Source: an uncultured Erythrobacter sp.
Lineage (GTDB): Bacteria; Pseudomonadota; Alphaproteobacteria; Sphingomonadales; Sphingomonadaceae
DNA length: 64,000 bases
NCBI RefSeq assembly: GCF_947502395.1
Contig: NZ_CANMZM010000003.1
Span: 520,709-584,708, forward strand
Reading direction: 5' to 3'
Positions 33,959-45,000 of this stretch are shown piece after piece; the stretch's first letter is position 1, and each line of letters begins with the position of its first letter. The notes beneath the pieces were generated by a model. It made no database searches, was not told the DNA's origin, and saw nothing but the letters and a program-made list of their open reading frames with translations. The translations under genes and the position numbers were made by a program.

Positions 33959-36820
33959 TCAGCCGCCCAGCTGAGCGCCTTCCAGCTCGCGCACTTCAAC
34001 TGGAAGGCCCAGCTGTTCAAGCTGCGGTGCTACCTTCTCGGCATCACCGACGACCACCCAGAGGAAGTCATCAACGTTGAGCGCCGAACGCGCGGCAGCA
34101 TCCAGACTTTCCGTTGTCTGAGCCTCATACTTGCCGACGAGCTCTTCGTAGTAGTTGTCGGGGCGCCCATAGAGCGCGAGCTGCTGCATCGCGCCAAGAA
34201 CCGCACGCGATGTCTCAAACCGGCCTGGCAGAAGACCAACCGAGTTGGCGACATTGCGGGTGAGCTCTTCTTCGGTCACACCGTTCACTGTCAGGAATTC
34301 ACCGGTCTCACGGATCATCTCAGCGATGGAATCGCCGGTACGGTCCGCCTGAACGCCGCCGCCGATGGCATAGACAACCGTATTCTCACGCGCCTGCGGC
34401 CCCCCGCGTACGCCGTAGCTCCATCCCTTGGTCTCACGCAGGTTCATGTTGAGGCGGGCGAGGAAGTTGCCGCCAAGCGAGTTGTTGGCGTTCTCAAAGT
34501 CGACATAGGCCGGATCACTTGCATCAAGCGGGGTGATTTGACCGCCGAAGATAAAGCTCTGAGGCGAGTTTGGACGGTTGATGAGAACGATGCGTCCACC
34601 CTCGGCCGCTGTCGGCATGGTTGAGAAGTCTTTCTCGCCCTTGGCCGTTTCAGGTGTTTCCCAATCACCGAATGCTTCGTTGAGTTGGGCGACGATAGTG
34701 TCGAGAGGCAGACTTGAGATCACGAAGACCTCACCATTGTCAGGACGGATCCATGCGTCTTTGAAAGCCTCCAAATCATCGCGAGTGATGCTTTCCACGC
34801 TCTCAAGCGTTTCGACACCGCCATAGGGGCTATCGGGCCCGAACAGCTCAACCCCAATCGCGCGCTGCGCGATGCCCTGCGGAGACCGCATCTGCTGTCG
34901 AATGCCCGTCATGGTCTGCGCCTTTACGCGCGCAAGGTCGCTCTCGTTGAAGGCTGGGTTGCGGATGATATCGCCGAACAGGGCGAGCGATGGTGCGAGG
35001 TTTGATGAAAGAGCCGAGAGCGTAAAGCTCGAACGGTCATCACCACCGCCTGTGTTGATCGTGACGCCAAGCTTTTCGCGCTCTTCTGCGATCTGCTGAC
35101 TGGTTAAGGTGGCCGTACCTTCATCGAAAAGGCCGACCGCGAGGTTTTCAACCCCGCGCTTTTCGGCAGAATCCGAAGCGGAGCCTGCATTGAAGGACAT
35201 TGTCACATAGGTTGCCGGAACTGCGTCACGCATTGCGTAAGTGACCTGCATCCCATTGGCGAGCGTCGCGCGCTCAAAGTCCGGGAAGTCGAGTGAGGGC
35301 ACAGAGGCGATCTCAGGAGTCGGGCGATCAAGTGATACGCTGATCTCTTCGTTGGCCCGGTCGCGTTCTGTCGCGTTGCCACCGGCGGTTACGCTGGACG
35401 CTTCCTGATAGGTCGCATCGCGCTCACCCGGTTCAAGCACTAGCGTGAATGCTGGACGCGTCATCCATTTCTGCATCGCCGTCTTGATCGTTTCAGGCGT
35501 GATCGACGCGAGCACCTCCAATTGCTTCTTGGCAAAGCCAGGGTCACCGGCAAGCACTTCGCCACGGGCCAGAGCGACAGCCTTGCCGCCAAAGCCGCCG
35601 ACCTGCTCAAGCCCGCGAATTGTGCCAGCAAGGTTGCTGGTTGCTGCACGCTCAACTTCAGCAGCGGTTGGACCGGTTTCGATGTACCAATCGACCAGCT
35701 GCTTGAGACGCGCCTCTAGGACTCTGGCATCGACGCCATCTTTAAGCGTCGCGCTTACGCTGATGAGACCAACACGCTGGAAATCGAAGTTTCCAGCCGA
35801 CACACTCACGGCAAGCTGCTCATCACGCACGAGAATCTGGTCGAGACGACTCGAGAGCAGACCACCGAGGATTTGCGTACCCATGTTGAGGGCGGCAAGA
35901 TCTTCCGACGTGATGCCAGGAGCGGGCCAATACATGCTGATCGATGTCGCGGCGACTTGATCGCGCATCACTTTGCGCACGGGCTCGTCCAGCGTTGGAA
36001 TGGCTGCGGCGGCAGGTGTGTTCACCGGGCCGCGCGCAATCGGGCCAAACCACTTCTCAACCAACGGGCGTGCTTCGTCAGCGGAGATATCGCCGGCTAG
36101 GACCAGCGTCGCATTGTTGGGACCGTACTTTTCGCGGAACCAGTCTTTCACATCGTCCAGAGTGGCAGCTTCGATGTCGGCCATCGAACCAATGACCGAG
36201 TGCTGGTAAGGATGGCCATCAGGGAAGATGGTTTCGAGGATTTCGTAGAATACAAGGCCGCCGGGACGGTTGTCGCCTTGACGCTTTTCGTTTTGAACAA
36301 CGCCAATCTGGTTGTCGAGCTTACCTTGCGTAACCGCGCCCAAGAGATAGCCCATCCGGTCACTTTCAAGCCATAGGGCGCGCTCAAGCGCCGGGCGAGG
36401 GACGGTTTGGAAATAGTTGGTGCGGTCGAAGTTGGTTGTGCCGTTGTAATCGGTCGCGCCCATTTCCTGAAGGTATTGGAAGTAATCGTTTGGTGCGTTT
36501 TCCGAGCCGTTGAACATCAAGTGTTCAAACAGGTGGGCAAAGCCAGTGAGACCTTTGGGTTCGTCCTTGGAACCGACATTGTACCAGACAGCAACCCCGA
36601 CGATTGGGGCCTTGCGATCTTCGTGAACGACAACGGTCAGACCGTTTTCGAGCTCGAACTTCTCAAAAGGGACCTGAACCTGTGCGACCAGTTCTTGAAG
36701 GTCGTTGGTAGGAGTACTTGCGGTGGCTTCAGCTGAGTCCTGAGCGAGAGCGGCAGTGTGCGGCGCAGCAATGGCTATACTCAGCGCAGCCAGACTGGCT
36801 GCGGCGTGACGGATCTTCAT
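33959..36820 (-). CDS. Periplasmic M16 metallopeptidase (pitrilysin/insulinase type)
   Basis: 953 residues from the ATG at 36820, chosen because it begins a good signal peptide (MKIRHAAASLAALSIAIAAP ... ALAQ) and has AAGGGA upstream. The frame is open to 36970 but that part is not protein-like. Two M16 domains are present. The first has the inverted zinc motif HLFEH (96-100) and the second (from about 560: NGMQVTYAMRDAVPATYVTMSF) lacks it, which is the usual active/inactive pair. It degrades peptides in the periplasm. It lies 88 bases downstream of the acylase gene. Confidence 0.9.
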   Translation of the reverse strand: MKIRHAAASLAALSIAIAAPHTAALAQDSAEATASTPTNDLQELVAQVQVPFEKFELENGLTVVVHEDRKAPIVGVAVWYNVGSKDEPKGLTGFAHLFEHLMFNGSENAPNDYFQYLQEMGATDYNGTTNFDRTNYFQTVPRPALERALWLESDRMGYLLGAVTQGKLDNQIGVVQNEKRQGDNRPGGLVFYEILETIFPDGHPYQHSVIGSMADIEAATLDDVKDWFREKYGPNNATLVLAGDISADEARPLVEKWFGPIARGPVNTPAAAAIPTLDEPVRKVMRDQVAATSISMYWPAPGITSEDLAALNMGTQILGGLLSSRLDQILVRDEQLAVSVSAGNFDFQRVGLISVSATLKDGVDARVLEARLKQLVDWYIETGPTAAEVERAATSNLAGTIRGLEQVGGFGGKAVALARGEVLAGDPGFAKKQLEVLASITPETIKTAMQKWMTRPAFTLVLEPGERDATYQEASSVTAGGNATERDRANEEISVSLDRPTPEIASVPSLDFPDFERATLANGMQVTYAMRDAVPATYVTMSFNAGSASDSAEKRGVENLAVGLFDEGTATLTSQQIAEEREKLGVTINTGGGDDRSSFTLSALSSNLAPSLALFGDIIRNPAFNESDLARVKAQTMTGIRQQMRSPQGIAQRAIGVELFGPDSPYGGVETLESVESITRDDLEAFKDAWIRPDNGEVFVISSLPLDTIVAQLNEAFGDWETPETAKGEKDFSTMPTAAEGGRIVLINRPNSPQSFIFGGQITPLDASDPAYVDFENANNSLGGNFLARLNMNLRETKGWSYGVRGGPQARENTVVYAIGGGVQADRTGDSIAEMIRETGEFLTVNGVTEEELTRNVANSVGLLPGRFETSRAVLGAMQQLALYGRPDNYYEELVGKYEAQTTESLDAAARSALNVDDFLWVVVGDAEKVAPQLEQLGLPVEVRELEGAQLGG

Positions 36821-36908
36821 ATTTTTAGTCCCTTCGAATTCTCGATGCCAGTTTGAACTTATTGGGACCGACGAGTGAACCCAAGCGAAATCATCTCTTG
36901 TGGATGGC

Positions 36909-39155
36909 TTACCGCTCTGCGTTGCTGACGACCCGTGTGCTCTTTGCATTGGCGCGTACGTCTTCTTCAAAGAAATGCACTGGCTTCAATTTGTGATCGA
37001 CATAAAGCTGCATTTGATCGGTGAAGTGCTTGGATTCTGGCCGAGTGGTTGCCGCGCCAAATGGTTGGACCGAGCGCGAGGTCACCCGGCCGCCGTCGGT
37101 TGGCCATTCGACCCATTGGATGAAGCTGTCGCCGTGCACCAGGCTAAGCCGCCCATCCTCTTCCTGGCGCCATGTGGTGGAGGCGCGCAAAGTGTCTGAT
37201 CCGCCATCAAGCGGTAGGTCCACATCGCCTTGGCGAAGACGCAAAAGTTCGCTCATCGGTGGATCAAGCCGTCCGAAATGCTCCATCAGGTGGTCGCTGG
37301 CCATTTGCAGATGCTCTTCTACGTCCGGCACAGGCGTGTTGTTGTACTCAGCACCCATATAGCTGAGGATCATGAGAAGAGAGAGCGCATCAGCTGGACC
37401 TTCGCTGTCTGCTGTATAGTCCCATTGAAGAAGCAATTCTCGCGCTTCGGCGATCAAGCTATCCGACAGGCCCGCATCCTGAACACGCGGGGAAGCATCC
37501 AACGACTCAAGTGCATCGAACAAAGTGTCGACATAGTCGCGCCGTTCGTAAGCCTTGTCATATTTGATCACTTCCAACGTGGCTCGGTCAAGCAGGTTTG
37601 CCTCACTCATCAGCTTGTAAGCGCGGTGTGATCTGTTGGTCTGTTTGCGCTCAATCCCCAGAACGGGGGAGAAATCGTCGGGAGACAAATCGCTCCCCTC
37701 GCCTGCAGCTGTGTAGGGCTCGTTGTTTGAATTATAGAGCCAGCCAGATGCGGGATTGATAAGCTTGGGAATGCGATCGTATTCGACGCTTCCTTCCCAA
37801 ATCAGGTCCGAGCGCGAACCGTCCAAGATTCCGCGCCAGTTTGCCTCCACATCCTCGGGTCGATTGGGGATCGCCGCGTTGTAGACATAGGCGATGTTGC
37901 CCTCTTTGTCGGCGTAGATGAAGTTGGTGGAAGGGATCGCCATGCGGGCAATCTGCGCCTCCCATTCTTCCAGCGTCTTGGTCTTGTTGAGGCGGTAATA
38001 AGCATCCAGCTGTTCCGCTTTCTCCATCCCGCCATATCGGATTGCGAACACGCCCTTGTCGTTCTTGATGACGGGACCATGGTGCTGGCTGCGATAGACG
38101 GTGCGTGGAACCGGCAGGGTGATAGGCCCCATCTTTACTGGTAGTGTTACGGCTCTTTCGCTGAGCTCATGCCACTCGCCATCGAGCATATAGCTGTCGC
38201 CCGCCTCATTCATCTCAAGCTCGTATATGTCGGTCATGTCAGGGCGGTTGACCGTGTTGGTCCAGCCCAAATGCTCATTGTGTCCGAGGAAGGGGAAGGG
38301 TGAGCCAGGGAAATTGGCTCCGGTAAAATGCCAGCCTTCACCCGATTGTACGCCAAGCTCATACCATGCGACGCCGCCACGAAGGGGTTGGTGCGAATTG
38401 GAGATAAGAGTGGTTGGGCCACCGGTCTTCTCCGGTGCCACTGCCCAAGCGTTGGAACCCAGATGGTCGCCTGCGCTTCCCAGCGGCAGGACAAGATTGG
38501 GATGCTCGTCCCGGTGGGCCAATTCTTCGCGCAACTGCTCGGCGGGTGAATTGGGTCGAGGGAAACCAGGAATATCGGGGCCAAACTCCTTGCGCAGCTC
38601 TTCGCCTGCAACCAGCGGTCCGATCACATTGCCGAGCCCGTAAAAGAAAGGCTGACGAAGGACGAATCCTGCCGCAATATCCTCTCCGTTGACCGGAAAG
38701 AGATTGGCGAGCTTAACCTCGCTCGGGTTTTGTTTGGCGTAATGGTTCAGTCCGGCAGCATAGGCATCAAACAAGGCGCGCGTGTCAGCCGGAAGCTTGG
38801 GATACTCGCGGGCAGCAGTGCCGCGTGCATCAATGAGGTGATAGACGAAATCGACCTGAGCGCCGTCTTGGCCCGCAATCGCGCCATAGCGGCCCTTCGC
38901 CATGGCGGCGACATCCTGCAGCGTGAAAAAGTCATCCTCAGAGTGCGCGATCGCGACTCCGAATGCGACATCGGCGTCTGTTTCGCCATAGATCATCGGT
39001 ACGCCGTATTCGCTGCGTACGATCTCTGCAGAGTATTCGCGATATTCAGGCGCTTTGCCCTGATGCGCTGCGAAGGGTTCCCAGGTCGCCAGAAAGACAA
39101 AAGCGACCAGCAAGAGGCCAGCAAGGCCGGCGGCCCCGCGCTTAATCCATACCAT
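36909..39155 (-). CDS. Penicillin acylase family Ntn-hydrolase (possible AHL acylase)
   Basis: 748 residues. An N-terminal membrane helix or signal (LAGLLLVAFVFLATW) leads to the alpha chain. Then comes the Ntn nucleophile Ser in LGSNAWAV near residue 234, where the precursor self-cleaves, and the beta chain with NSHQPL, WTNTVNRPDMTDIYELE and FSPVLGIERKQ. Relatives cleave penicillins, aculeacin or acyl-homoserine lactones, so quorum-signal hydrolysis is possible but unproven. The ATG at 39155 follows GAGGGAAG. An upstream GTG at 39191 is less likely. Confidence 0.87.
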   Translation of the reverse strand: MVWIKRGAAGLAGLLLVAFVFLATWEPFAAHQGKAPEYREYSAEIVRSEYGVPMIYGETDADVAFGVAIAHSEDDFFTLQDVAAMAKGRYGAIAGQDGAQVDFVYHLIDARGTAAREYPKLPADTRALFDAYAAGLNHYAKQNPSEVKLANLFPVNGEDIAAGFVLRQPFFYGLGNVIGPLVAGEELRKEFGPDIPGFPRPNSPAEQLREELAHRDEHPNLVLPLGSAGDHLGSNAWAVAPEKTGGPTTLISNSHQPLRGGVAWYELGVQSGEGWHFTGANFPGSPFPFLGHNEHLGWTNTVNRPDMTDIYELEMNEAGDSYMLDGEWHELSERAVTLPVKMGPITLPVPRTVYRSQHHGPVIKNDKGVFAIRYGGMEKAEQLDAYYRLNKTKTLEEWEAQIARMAIPSTNFIYADKEGNIAYVYNAAIPNRPEDVEANWRGILDGSRSDLIWEGSVEYDRIPKLINPASGWLYNSNNEPYTAAGEGSDLSPDDFSPVLGIERKQTNRSHRAYKLMSEANLLDRATLEVIKYDKAYERRDYVDTLFDALESLDASPRVQDAGLSDSLIAEARELLLQWDYTADSEGPADALSLLMILSYMGAEYNNTPVPDVEEHLQMASDHLMEHFGRLDPPMSELLRLRQGDVDLPLDGGSDTLRASTTWRQEEDGRLSLVHGDSFIQWVEWPTDGGRVTSRSVQPFGAATTRPESKHFTDQMQLYVDHKLKPVHFFEEDVRANAKSTRVVSNAER

Positions 39156-39308
39156 TTGTGTGCTCTTCCCTCTGTGTCTACCTCGGGACAATTGCGTGCT
39201 CTTGGCAAGAGGTCAAGTGATGGGGAAAGGGGGCTTGCAATGCGTATATTTGTGACCCACCTACTCAAGTAATACACCTGCGAAGCAAAAAGTTGTTCCA
39301 CCGGCCTT

Positions 39309-39328
39309 GTGTTGCAATATTGCAACAC
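39309..39328. promoter_or_regulatory. Perfect 20-bp palindrome upstream of clpB
   Basis: GTGTTGCAATATTGCAACAC is a perfect inverted repeat centred 45 bases before the clpB ATG. It has no T-run and looks like a dimeric regulator operator rather than a terminator. A related site with an intact right half lies at 48819-48838. I cannot name the binding protein. Confidence 0.6.
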
Positions 39329-39363
39329 TACATGGAGGAGGCAATTCACATGAGGAAACGGGC

Positions 39364-41943
39364 ATGAATCTCGAAAAGTTTACCGACCGCGCGAAGGGTT
39401 TTCTGCAGAGCGCGCAAACGGTTGCGATCCGCATGAATCATCAACGGATTACCCCGCTGCACCTCTTGAAGGCGCTTCTCGAGGATGAAGAGGGGATGGC
39501 GGCTGGCCTGATCCAGCGCGCAGGTGGTGACGCAAAGCAGGCCGTGAGCGCTGTTGACATTGCGCTTTCCAAGATCCCCGTTGTGACCGGCAGCGGCGCG
39601 CAATCGACACCCGGTATGGACAATGATCTTGTCCGGGTGCTCGATGCCTCCGAAGGACTCGCGGAAAAAGCCGGCGACAGCTTTGTGACGGTTGAGCGGG
39701 TTTTGACCGCCTTGGCTGCGCAGCCAGAGGTGACCGCCAAGGCAATGAAAGCGGCTGGTGTCACAGCGCAAGGGCTCAACACTGCGATCGAAGACCTTCG
39801 CGGCGGCAAAAAGGCCGACAGTGCGAACGCCGAAAGCACCTATGATGCAATGGAGAAGTTTGCTCGCGACCTCACCAAGGCGGCGCGCGACGGCAAGCTT
39901 GATCCCGTCATCGGGCGCGATGAGGAAATCCGCCGCACGATCCAGATTTTGGCGAGGCGTACCAAAAACAATCCTGCGATCATCGGCGAACCTGGCACCG
40001 GTAAGACCGCGATTGCGGAAGGTCTCGCATTGCGGATCGCCAATGGCGACGTGCCGGATAGCCTCAAGGGCCGCACCTTGATGAGCCTTGATATGGGCGC
40101 GTTGATTGCCGGCGCGAAGTATCGCGGCGAGTTTGAGGAGCGCTTGAAATCGATCCTTGACGAAGTGCGCCATGCCGACGGCAATATCATCCTCTTCATC
40201 GACGAGATGCACACGCTGATTGGGGCCGGGGCCTCTGAAGGATCGATGGATGCGTCCAACTTGCTCAAGCCTGCTCTATCGCGCGGTGAGCTGCATTGCA
40301 TCGGCGCGACGACGCTCGATGAGTATCAGAAGTACGTCGAGAAAGACCCCGCGCTCCAACGCCGGTTCCAGCCGGTCTATATCGAGGAGCCTTCGGTTGA
40401 AGACACTGTGTCGATCCTTCGCGGGATCAAGGACAAATACGAGCTTCACCACGGCGTTCGCATCACCGACAGCGCGATTGTTGCCTCTGCCAAGCTTTCC
40501 GACCGCTATATCCAGAACCGCTTTTTGCCGGACAAAGCTATCGACCTGATGGATGAGGCTGCGAGCCGCATCCGCATGGAGGTTGAGAGTAAGCCGGAAG
40601 AGATTGAATCGCTCGATCGCCGGATCATCCAGCTCAAGATTGAGGAAAGCGCGCTCGCCAAGGAGGATGACAATGCCTCCAAGGAGAGGCTTGAAAACCT
40701 GCTAAAAGAGCTGGCAGACCTCGAACAGGAATCATCCGAACTCACGACGCGTTGGCAGAACGAGCGCGATAAGATCGAGGCTGAAGGCAGGATCAAGGAA
40801 GAGCTTGATGCAGCGCGTCTCGAACTCGAGCAGGCCGAGCGTTCGGGAGACCTCGCCAAAGCGGGTGAGCTTTCCTACGGCACTATCCCCGCGCTCGAGA
40901 AGAAACTCGCGGAAGCCGAAGACCTCACCGAAAACGCTCTTCTTCGCGAAGAAGTGACCGAAGAGGACATCGCCAGCGTTGTTAGTCGCTGGACCGGCAT
41001 TCCCATCGACAAGATGATGGAAGGCGAGCGCGAGAAGCTGCTGGAGATGGAGAAGATCCTCGGCAAGCGTGTGATCGGTCAGGTCCAACCTATTGAAGCT
41101 GTATCAAAGGCGGTGCGTCGTGCACGTGCAGGATTGCAGGATCCGGGAAGGCCAATGGGCAGTTTCCTTTTCTTGGGGCCTACCGGTGTCGGTAAAACCG
41201 AGCTTACCAAAGCGCTTGCAGAGTTCCTGTTCGATGACGATCAGGCGCTCGTGCGCATTGATATGTCTGAGTTCATGGAAAAACACTCGGTTGCACGGCT
41301 GATTGGCGCGCCTCCGGGCTATGTCGGCTATGATGAAGGCGGAGTGCTCACCGAAGCGGTGCGGCGCAGACCCTATCAGGTTGTGCTGTTCGACGAAGTC
41401 GAGAAAGCGCACACCGATGTCTTCAATGTACTTCTACAGGTGCTCGACGATGGGCATCTGACAGATGGGCAGGGGCGAAAGGTTGATTTCTCCAACACGC
41501 TGATCATCCTAACCTCAAACCTAGGCTCACAGCATCTGGCGAACTTGCCCGACGATGGGAAAGTCGCCGATGTCGAAGAGAAGGTGATGGATGTTGTGCG
41601 CGGGCACTTCCGGCCTGAGTTCATCAATCGTCTGGACGAGATCATCCTCTTCCACCGCCTGGCGATGGAGCACATGGCCCCTATCGTGGAGATCCAAGTG
41701 CGCCGTGTGCAAAAGCTGCTTGATGATCGCAAGATTACGCTTGATCTGACTGACGCGGCTCTGAGGTGGCTTGGCAGGGTGGGGTATGATCCGGTCTATG
41801 GCGCAAGGCCTCTCAAGCGCGCGGTGCAGCGCTATTTGCAGGATCCGCTGGCTGAGATGCTTATTCAGGGTGAAGTCTCAGACGGTGCTACCCTCAAGAT
41901 TGATGAGGGTGATGGCGAACTCAAGATGGAAGTCGCTTCCTAG
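39364..41943 (+). CDS. clpB: ATP-dependent disaggregase ClpB
   Basis: 859 residues of the Hsp100 family that rescues aggregated proteins with DnaK. The N-domain has two repeats, and NBD1 has Walker [14 protein letters not shown] near 207. A coiled-coil middle domain ([24 protein letters not shown] onward) distinguishes ClpB from ClpA/ClpC. NBD2 has Walker [13 protein letters not shown] near 605 and the arm [17 protein letters not shown]. The frame is open from 39307, but the ATG at 39364 starts the family sequence ([10 protein letters not shown]) behind a GAGGAAA box. The upstream palindrome may regulate it. A clear sigma-32 promoter was not identified. Confidence 0.97.
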   Translation: MNLEKFTDRAKGFLQSAQTVAIRMNHQRITPLHLLKALLEDEEGMAAGLIQRAGGDAKQAVSAVDIALSKIPVVTGSGAQSTPGMDNDLVRVLDASEGLAEKAGDSFVTVERVLTALAAQPEVTAKAMKAAGVTAQGLNTAIEDLRGGKKADSANAESTYDAMEKFARDLTKAARDGKLDPVIGRDEEIRRTIQILARRTKNNPAIIGEPGTGKTAIAEGLALRIANGDVPDSLKGRTLMSLDMGALIAGAKYRGEFEERLKSILDEVRHADGNIILFIDEMHTLIGAGASEGSMDASNLLKPALSRGELHCIGATTLDEYQKYVEKDPALQRRFQPVYIEEPSVEDTVSILRGIKDKYELHHGVRITDSAIVASAKLSDRYIQNRFLPDKAIDLMDEAASRIRMEVESKPEEIESLDRRIIQLKIEESALAKEDDNASKERLENLLKELADLEQESSELTTRWQNERDKIEAEGRIKEELDAARLELEQAERSGDLAKAGELSYGTIPALEKKLAEAEDLTENALLREEVTEEDIASVVSRWTGIPIDKMMEGEREKLLEMEKILGKRVIGQVQPIEAVSKAVRRARAGLQDPGRPMGSFLFLGPTGVGKTELTKALAEFLFDDDQALVRIDMSEFMEKHSVARLIGAPPGYVGYDEGGVLTEAVRRRPYQVVLFDEVEKAHTDVFNVLLQVLDDGHLTDGQGRKVDFSNTLIILTSNLGSQHLANLPDDGKVADVEEKVMDVVRGHFRPEFINRLDEIILFHRLAMEHMAPIVEIQVRRVQKLLDDRKITLDLTDAALRWLGRVGYDPVYGARPLKRAVQRYLQDPLAEMLIQGEVSDGATLKIDEGDGELKMEVAS

Positions 41944-42015
41944 GCCCAAGCTTTCAAAGTCATTGCCGTTGGTCGGTCACGACTGCCTCAACAATTCTCT
42001 TGGTCCAACAAAAAA

Positions 42016-42037
42016 GGGCCCCGGTTTCCCGGGGCCC
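42016..42037. terminator. Bidirectional terminator between clpB and TonB receptor genes
   Basis: GGGCCCCGG-TTTC-CCGGGGCCC, a 9-bp GC stem. It has TTTCTTTT on the plus side and a run of A on the left (TTTTTTG on the minus strand), so it can stop transcription from both convergent genes. Confidence 0.9.
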
Positions 42038-42064
42038 TTTCTTTTGTCGGTTTGATCCGATGGA

Positions 42065-45000
42065 TTAGAACGATTTGGTAACGCTCGCCGAGAACTGACG
42101 ACCGAATGCGTCGTTGATCGCGTTACCCGCTGGGTTACCAGCCGGGCTTACCCCTGGAATACAGAAGTCGTTCAGACGCTGACACTCACGGCCAAAGGCG
42201 TTGCTGACAACAAAGTTGAAGCGGAAGTCGTCATCCGTTTCAAAGAAGATGTTGAAGTCAGCCGTTACGAAGTCACGCAGTTGGTCAAACTGACGCGCGT
42301 CTGGGGTGCGATCGGTGCGTGAGAACAGCTGCTCACCCGTGTAGTTCAGAACTGTACCGAAACCGAAGTTGTTGAGTCGATACTGAGCTGCCAACTGACC
42401 GCTCCAGGTCGGGTCGCCGATGACTGCATCGCTACGACCAGGTGCAACACCGGTGATGTCAATCACACGTTGCAGAACAACCTGCAGGCTTCCCCGCAAT
42501 GCGAGGTCACCTGGAATGCCAACGCTTTCAAGCGAGGTGCTGTAGTTCAGCTCAGACTGAATGCCTTCGAAATCGATACCATTGCCGTTCGTAAAGCCGG
42601 TCCGCACGCCTGGGTTACTGGCATCTGCAATGACTTCACCAATAGCGTCACGCTGGATCAGCGAACAGAAAGCGTTCCCGTTTGCAGGATCAGCGGCGTT
42701 GAACTCGTCGTTGTCAAAACAAGCGATGTTGATCTGAGCCGTGGTGAGGTTTGCAATCGGATCCGAGATCGAGATGTTGACGTAGTCAGTGGTCAACGAA
42801 AGACCTGGTGCGAACCAAGGACGGAGGATCACGCCGAGGCTGTAGCTGTCGGCCTGCTCGTTATCGAGGTCCGGGTTACCACCCGCAAGGATAGGAACCG
42901 TCCTTTGTGCAGCCAACTGCGGATCATTCCTGTTCGGGAAGAAAGCGTTGAAGGCAGCGCAGTTTGCGGCCCGTGCTTCCGGGTTGTTGCCGCCATTTGC
43001 TGGCGGGGTGACAACCGAACAGAGATCAGCAACAGCCGCAAATGCGTTTGCCGTTGGTAGGAACAGTTCTGTCACAGCCGGTGCGCGGAAAGAGCGAGTG
43101 AAGTTGCCGCGGAACTCGATATCGGGGACCGGGGCGATACTACCGCCAGCGGCCCATGAGAAGAAGCCGCCGTTCACAGTGTTGTCGACGTAACGACCAC
43201 GAGCGTAAGCTGTGATCGATTCGACGATGAAATCGTTCTCTGGGGTTACCAGCGGAACGAAAAGCTCGCCGAAGACTTCGTCAACATTGAACGAACCTTC
43301 GATCGGAGTGATGGCCGCGCCACGACCACGACCAAGCTGTTCAAACTCGGACGGGTTGAAGCGACCGGTCTCGCTACGGTGCTCATAGCCAATGTTGACG
43401 CCAACATCATTACCGAAGACGGCAAACGGTGAGCCACCAACGTTAACGTTGATAACAACCTGTTCAAGTTCAGACAGTGTTTGGTTTTCTTCGATCACAT
43501 AAGCGAGTGCTTCGGGTGAAGCCTGAAGGCCGAAAAAGTTGAACGGAACACAGTTCGTATCTGCGATTGGAGTTACCGGGCTGCCAGGTTGTACAGGATT
43601 GTCAACTGGGCCAAGGTTAGCCGCACACTGGATGACACCATTGGCATCAAGTGCAACGTTTGTGGCATTGGCAAACAGTTGCTGGTTGATGTCCTGACGA
43701 TTGTCAGTGACGTCGGTTGAGCCGTAGACAAAGGAGCCTTCCCAGTTCCAATCTCGGCCCATAAGCTCAAAGTCGCCGCGAGCGCCAAGAACGCCACGGA
43801 GAAGTTCGGTCTCTGCAAAACCAGTGAGGTCTGCAAAGCCGACATTTGCCCGCGAAAGTGTGAACGTATCAACCCCGTTTGCCGCGAGAACTCCTCGCGC
43901 TTGATCGTTGAGGAAGGGGTTGTCGATGCTAAAGGTCAGCGCGCTCGAACCACCACCGAAAAGCGGCGTGTTGAAGGTTGGCTGTTGTACCAATTCGTCA
44001 GCGCGAGCGTCGTAATACTGAAGCTCGGTGAAGACGTTGATGTTATCTGTCACATCATAGTTCGCAAAGACGTTTGCACCAAAGCGGCGTAAGTCTGATG
44101 TCAGCTGGTTGAAGTCAACAAACTGGAAGCCATCACCGCCGCCGACAGCGCGAATACCCGATGTACGAGCGCCAACGGTGAACGGGATAAGGTCACCACC
44201 AGCGTCGAACTGGAAGACTGTATCGCCCGGTTGAGATCCAAATCCGACACCGATTGGGCCGCCAAAGATCACGCCGTTGTTCGAAAGGACGATCAGATTC
44301 ACCCCTCGGAATGCCACTTGACTGGGCACGCCGTCGTTTGGACCCGTATCGAGAGGCAAATCCGGGTCAAGACGCAGAAAATCAAGGGTGTTCGGCTCGT
44401 TCTCGATATTATCGCGGAAGTTCTGACGCTGGTTCTGAAGGATACCATCGGTTTGCGTGTAGAACGATGAAAGTTGAAGATGGCCACGACCATCAGCGAA
44501 CTGGGTGCCGTAAACGCCCTCAAAGCGATATTGGAAGCCATCACCTTGTTGATATATCGAAGAGGTGGCGGTCAGCTCTAGACCCTCATACTCGTCGTCG
44601 AGAATGAGGTTGACGGTGCCGGCGATCGCATCTGAACCGTAAACTGGAGCACCAGCGGTTGATGCAATGTCGACCTGCTTTACCAGAGCAGCTGGGATGA
44701 CGTTCAAGTCAACCTGGAGACCTGGTGCGCCAGGACCAAACAGCGTCGGCGTGTTCGATGACACGACGCGGCGACCGTTGAGAAGAGTCAGCGAGCGGTT
44801 GGTCCCGAGGCCGAAGATGTTGATGAAGTTCACGCCCTGACCAAAGGCCGATTCGCCACCATTTGGTGTGACCGAGCCACGAATGATCGGAAGATCGTTC
44901 AGTGCATCTGCCACGTTGATGAAGTTACGTTGATCGATGAACTCATCGGTGATTGTCACCGTAGGCTCTGTCGATTCCAGGTTAGGCAGTCGAATACGCG

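Noticed and set aside
39233..39256. Sigma-32 promoter for clpB (CTTG ... CCCAC)
   Set aside because: The match to the -10 element is partial and the distance from the gene is long, so I did not annotate it.
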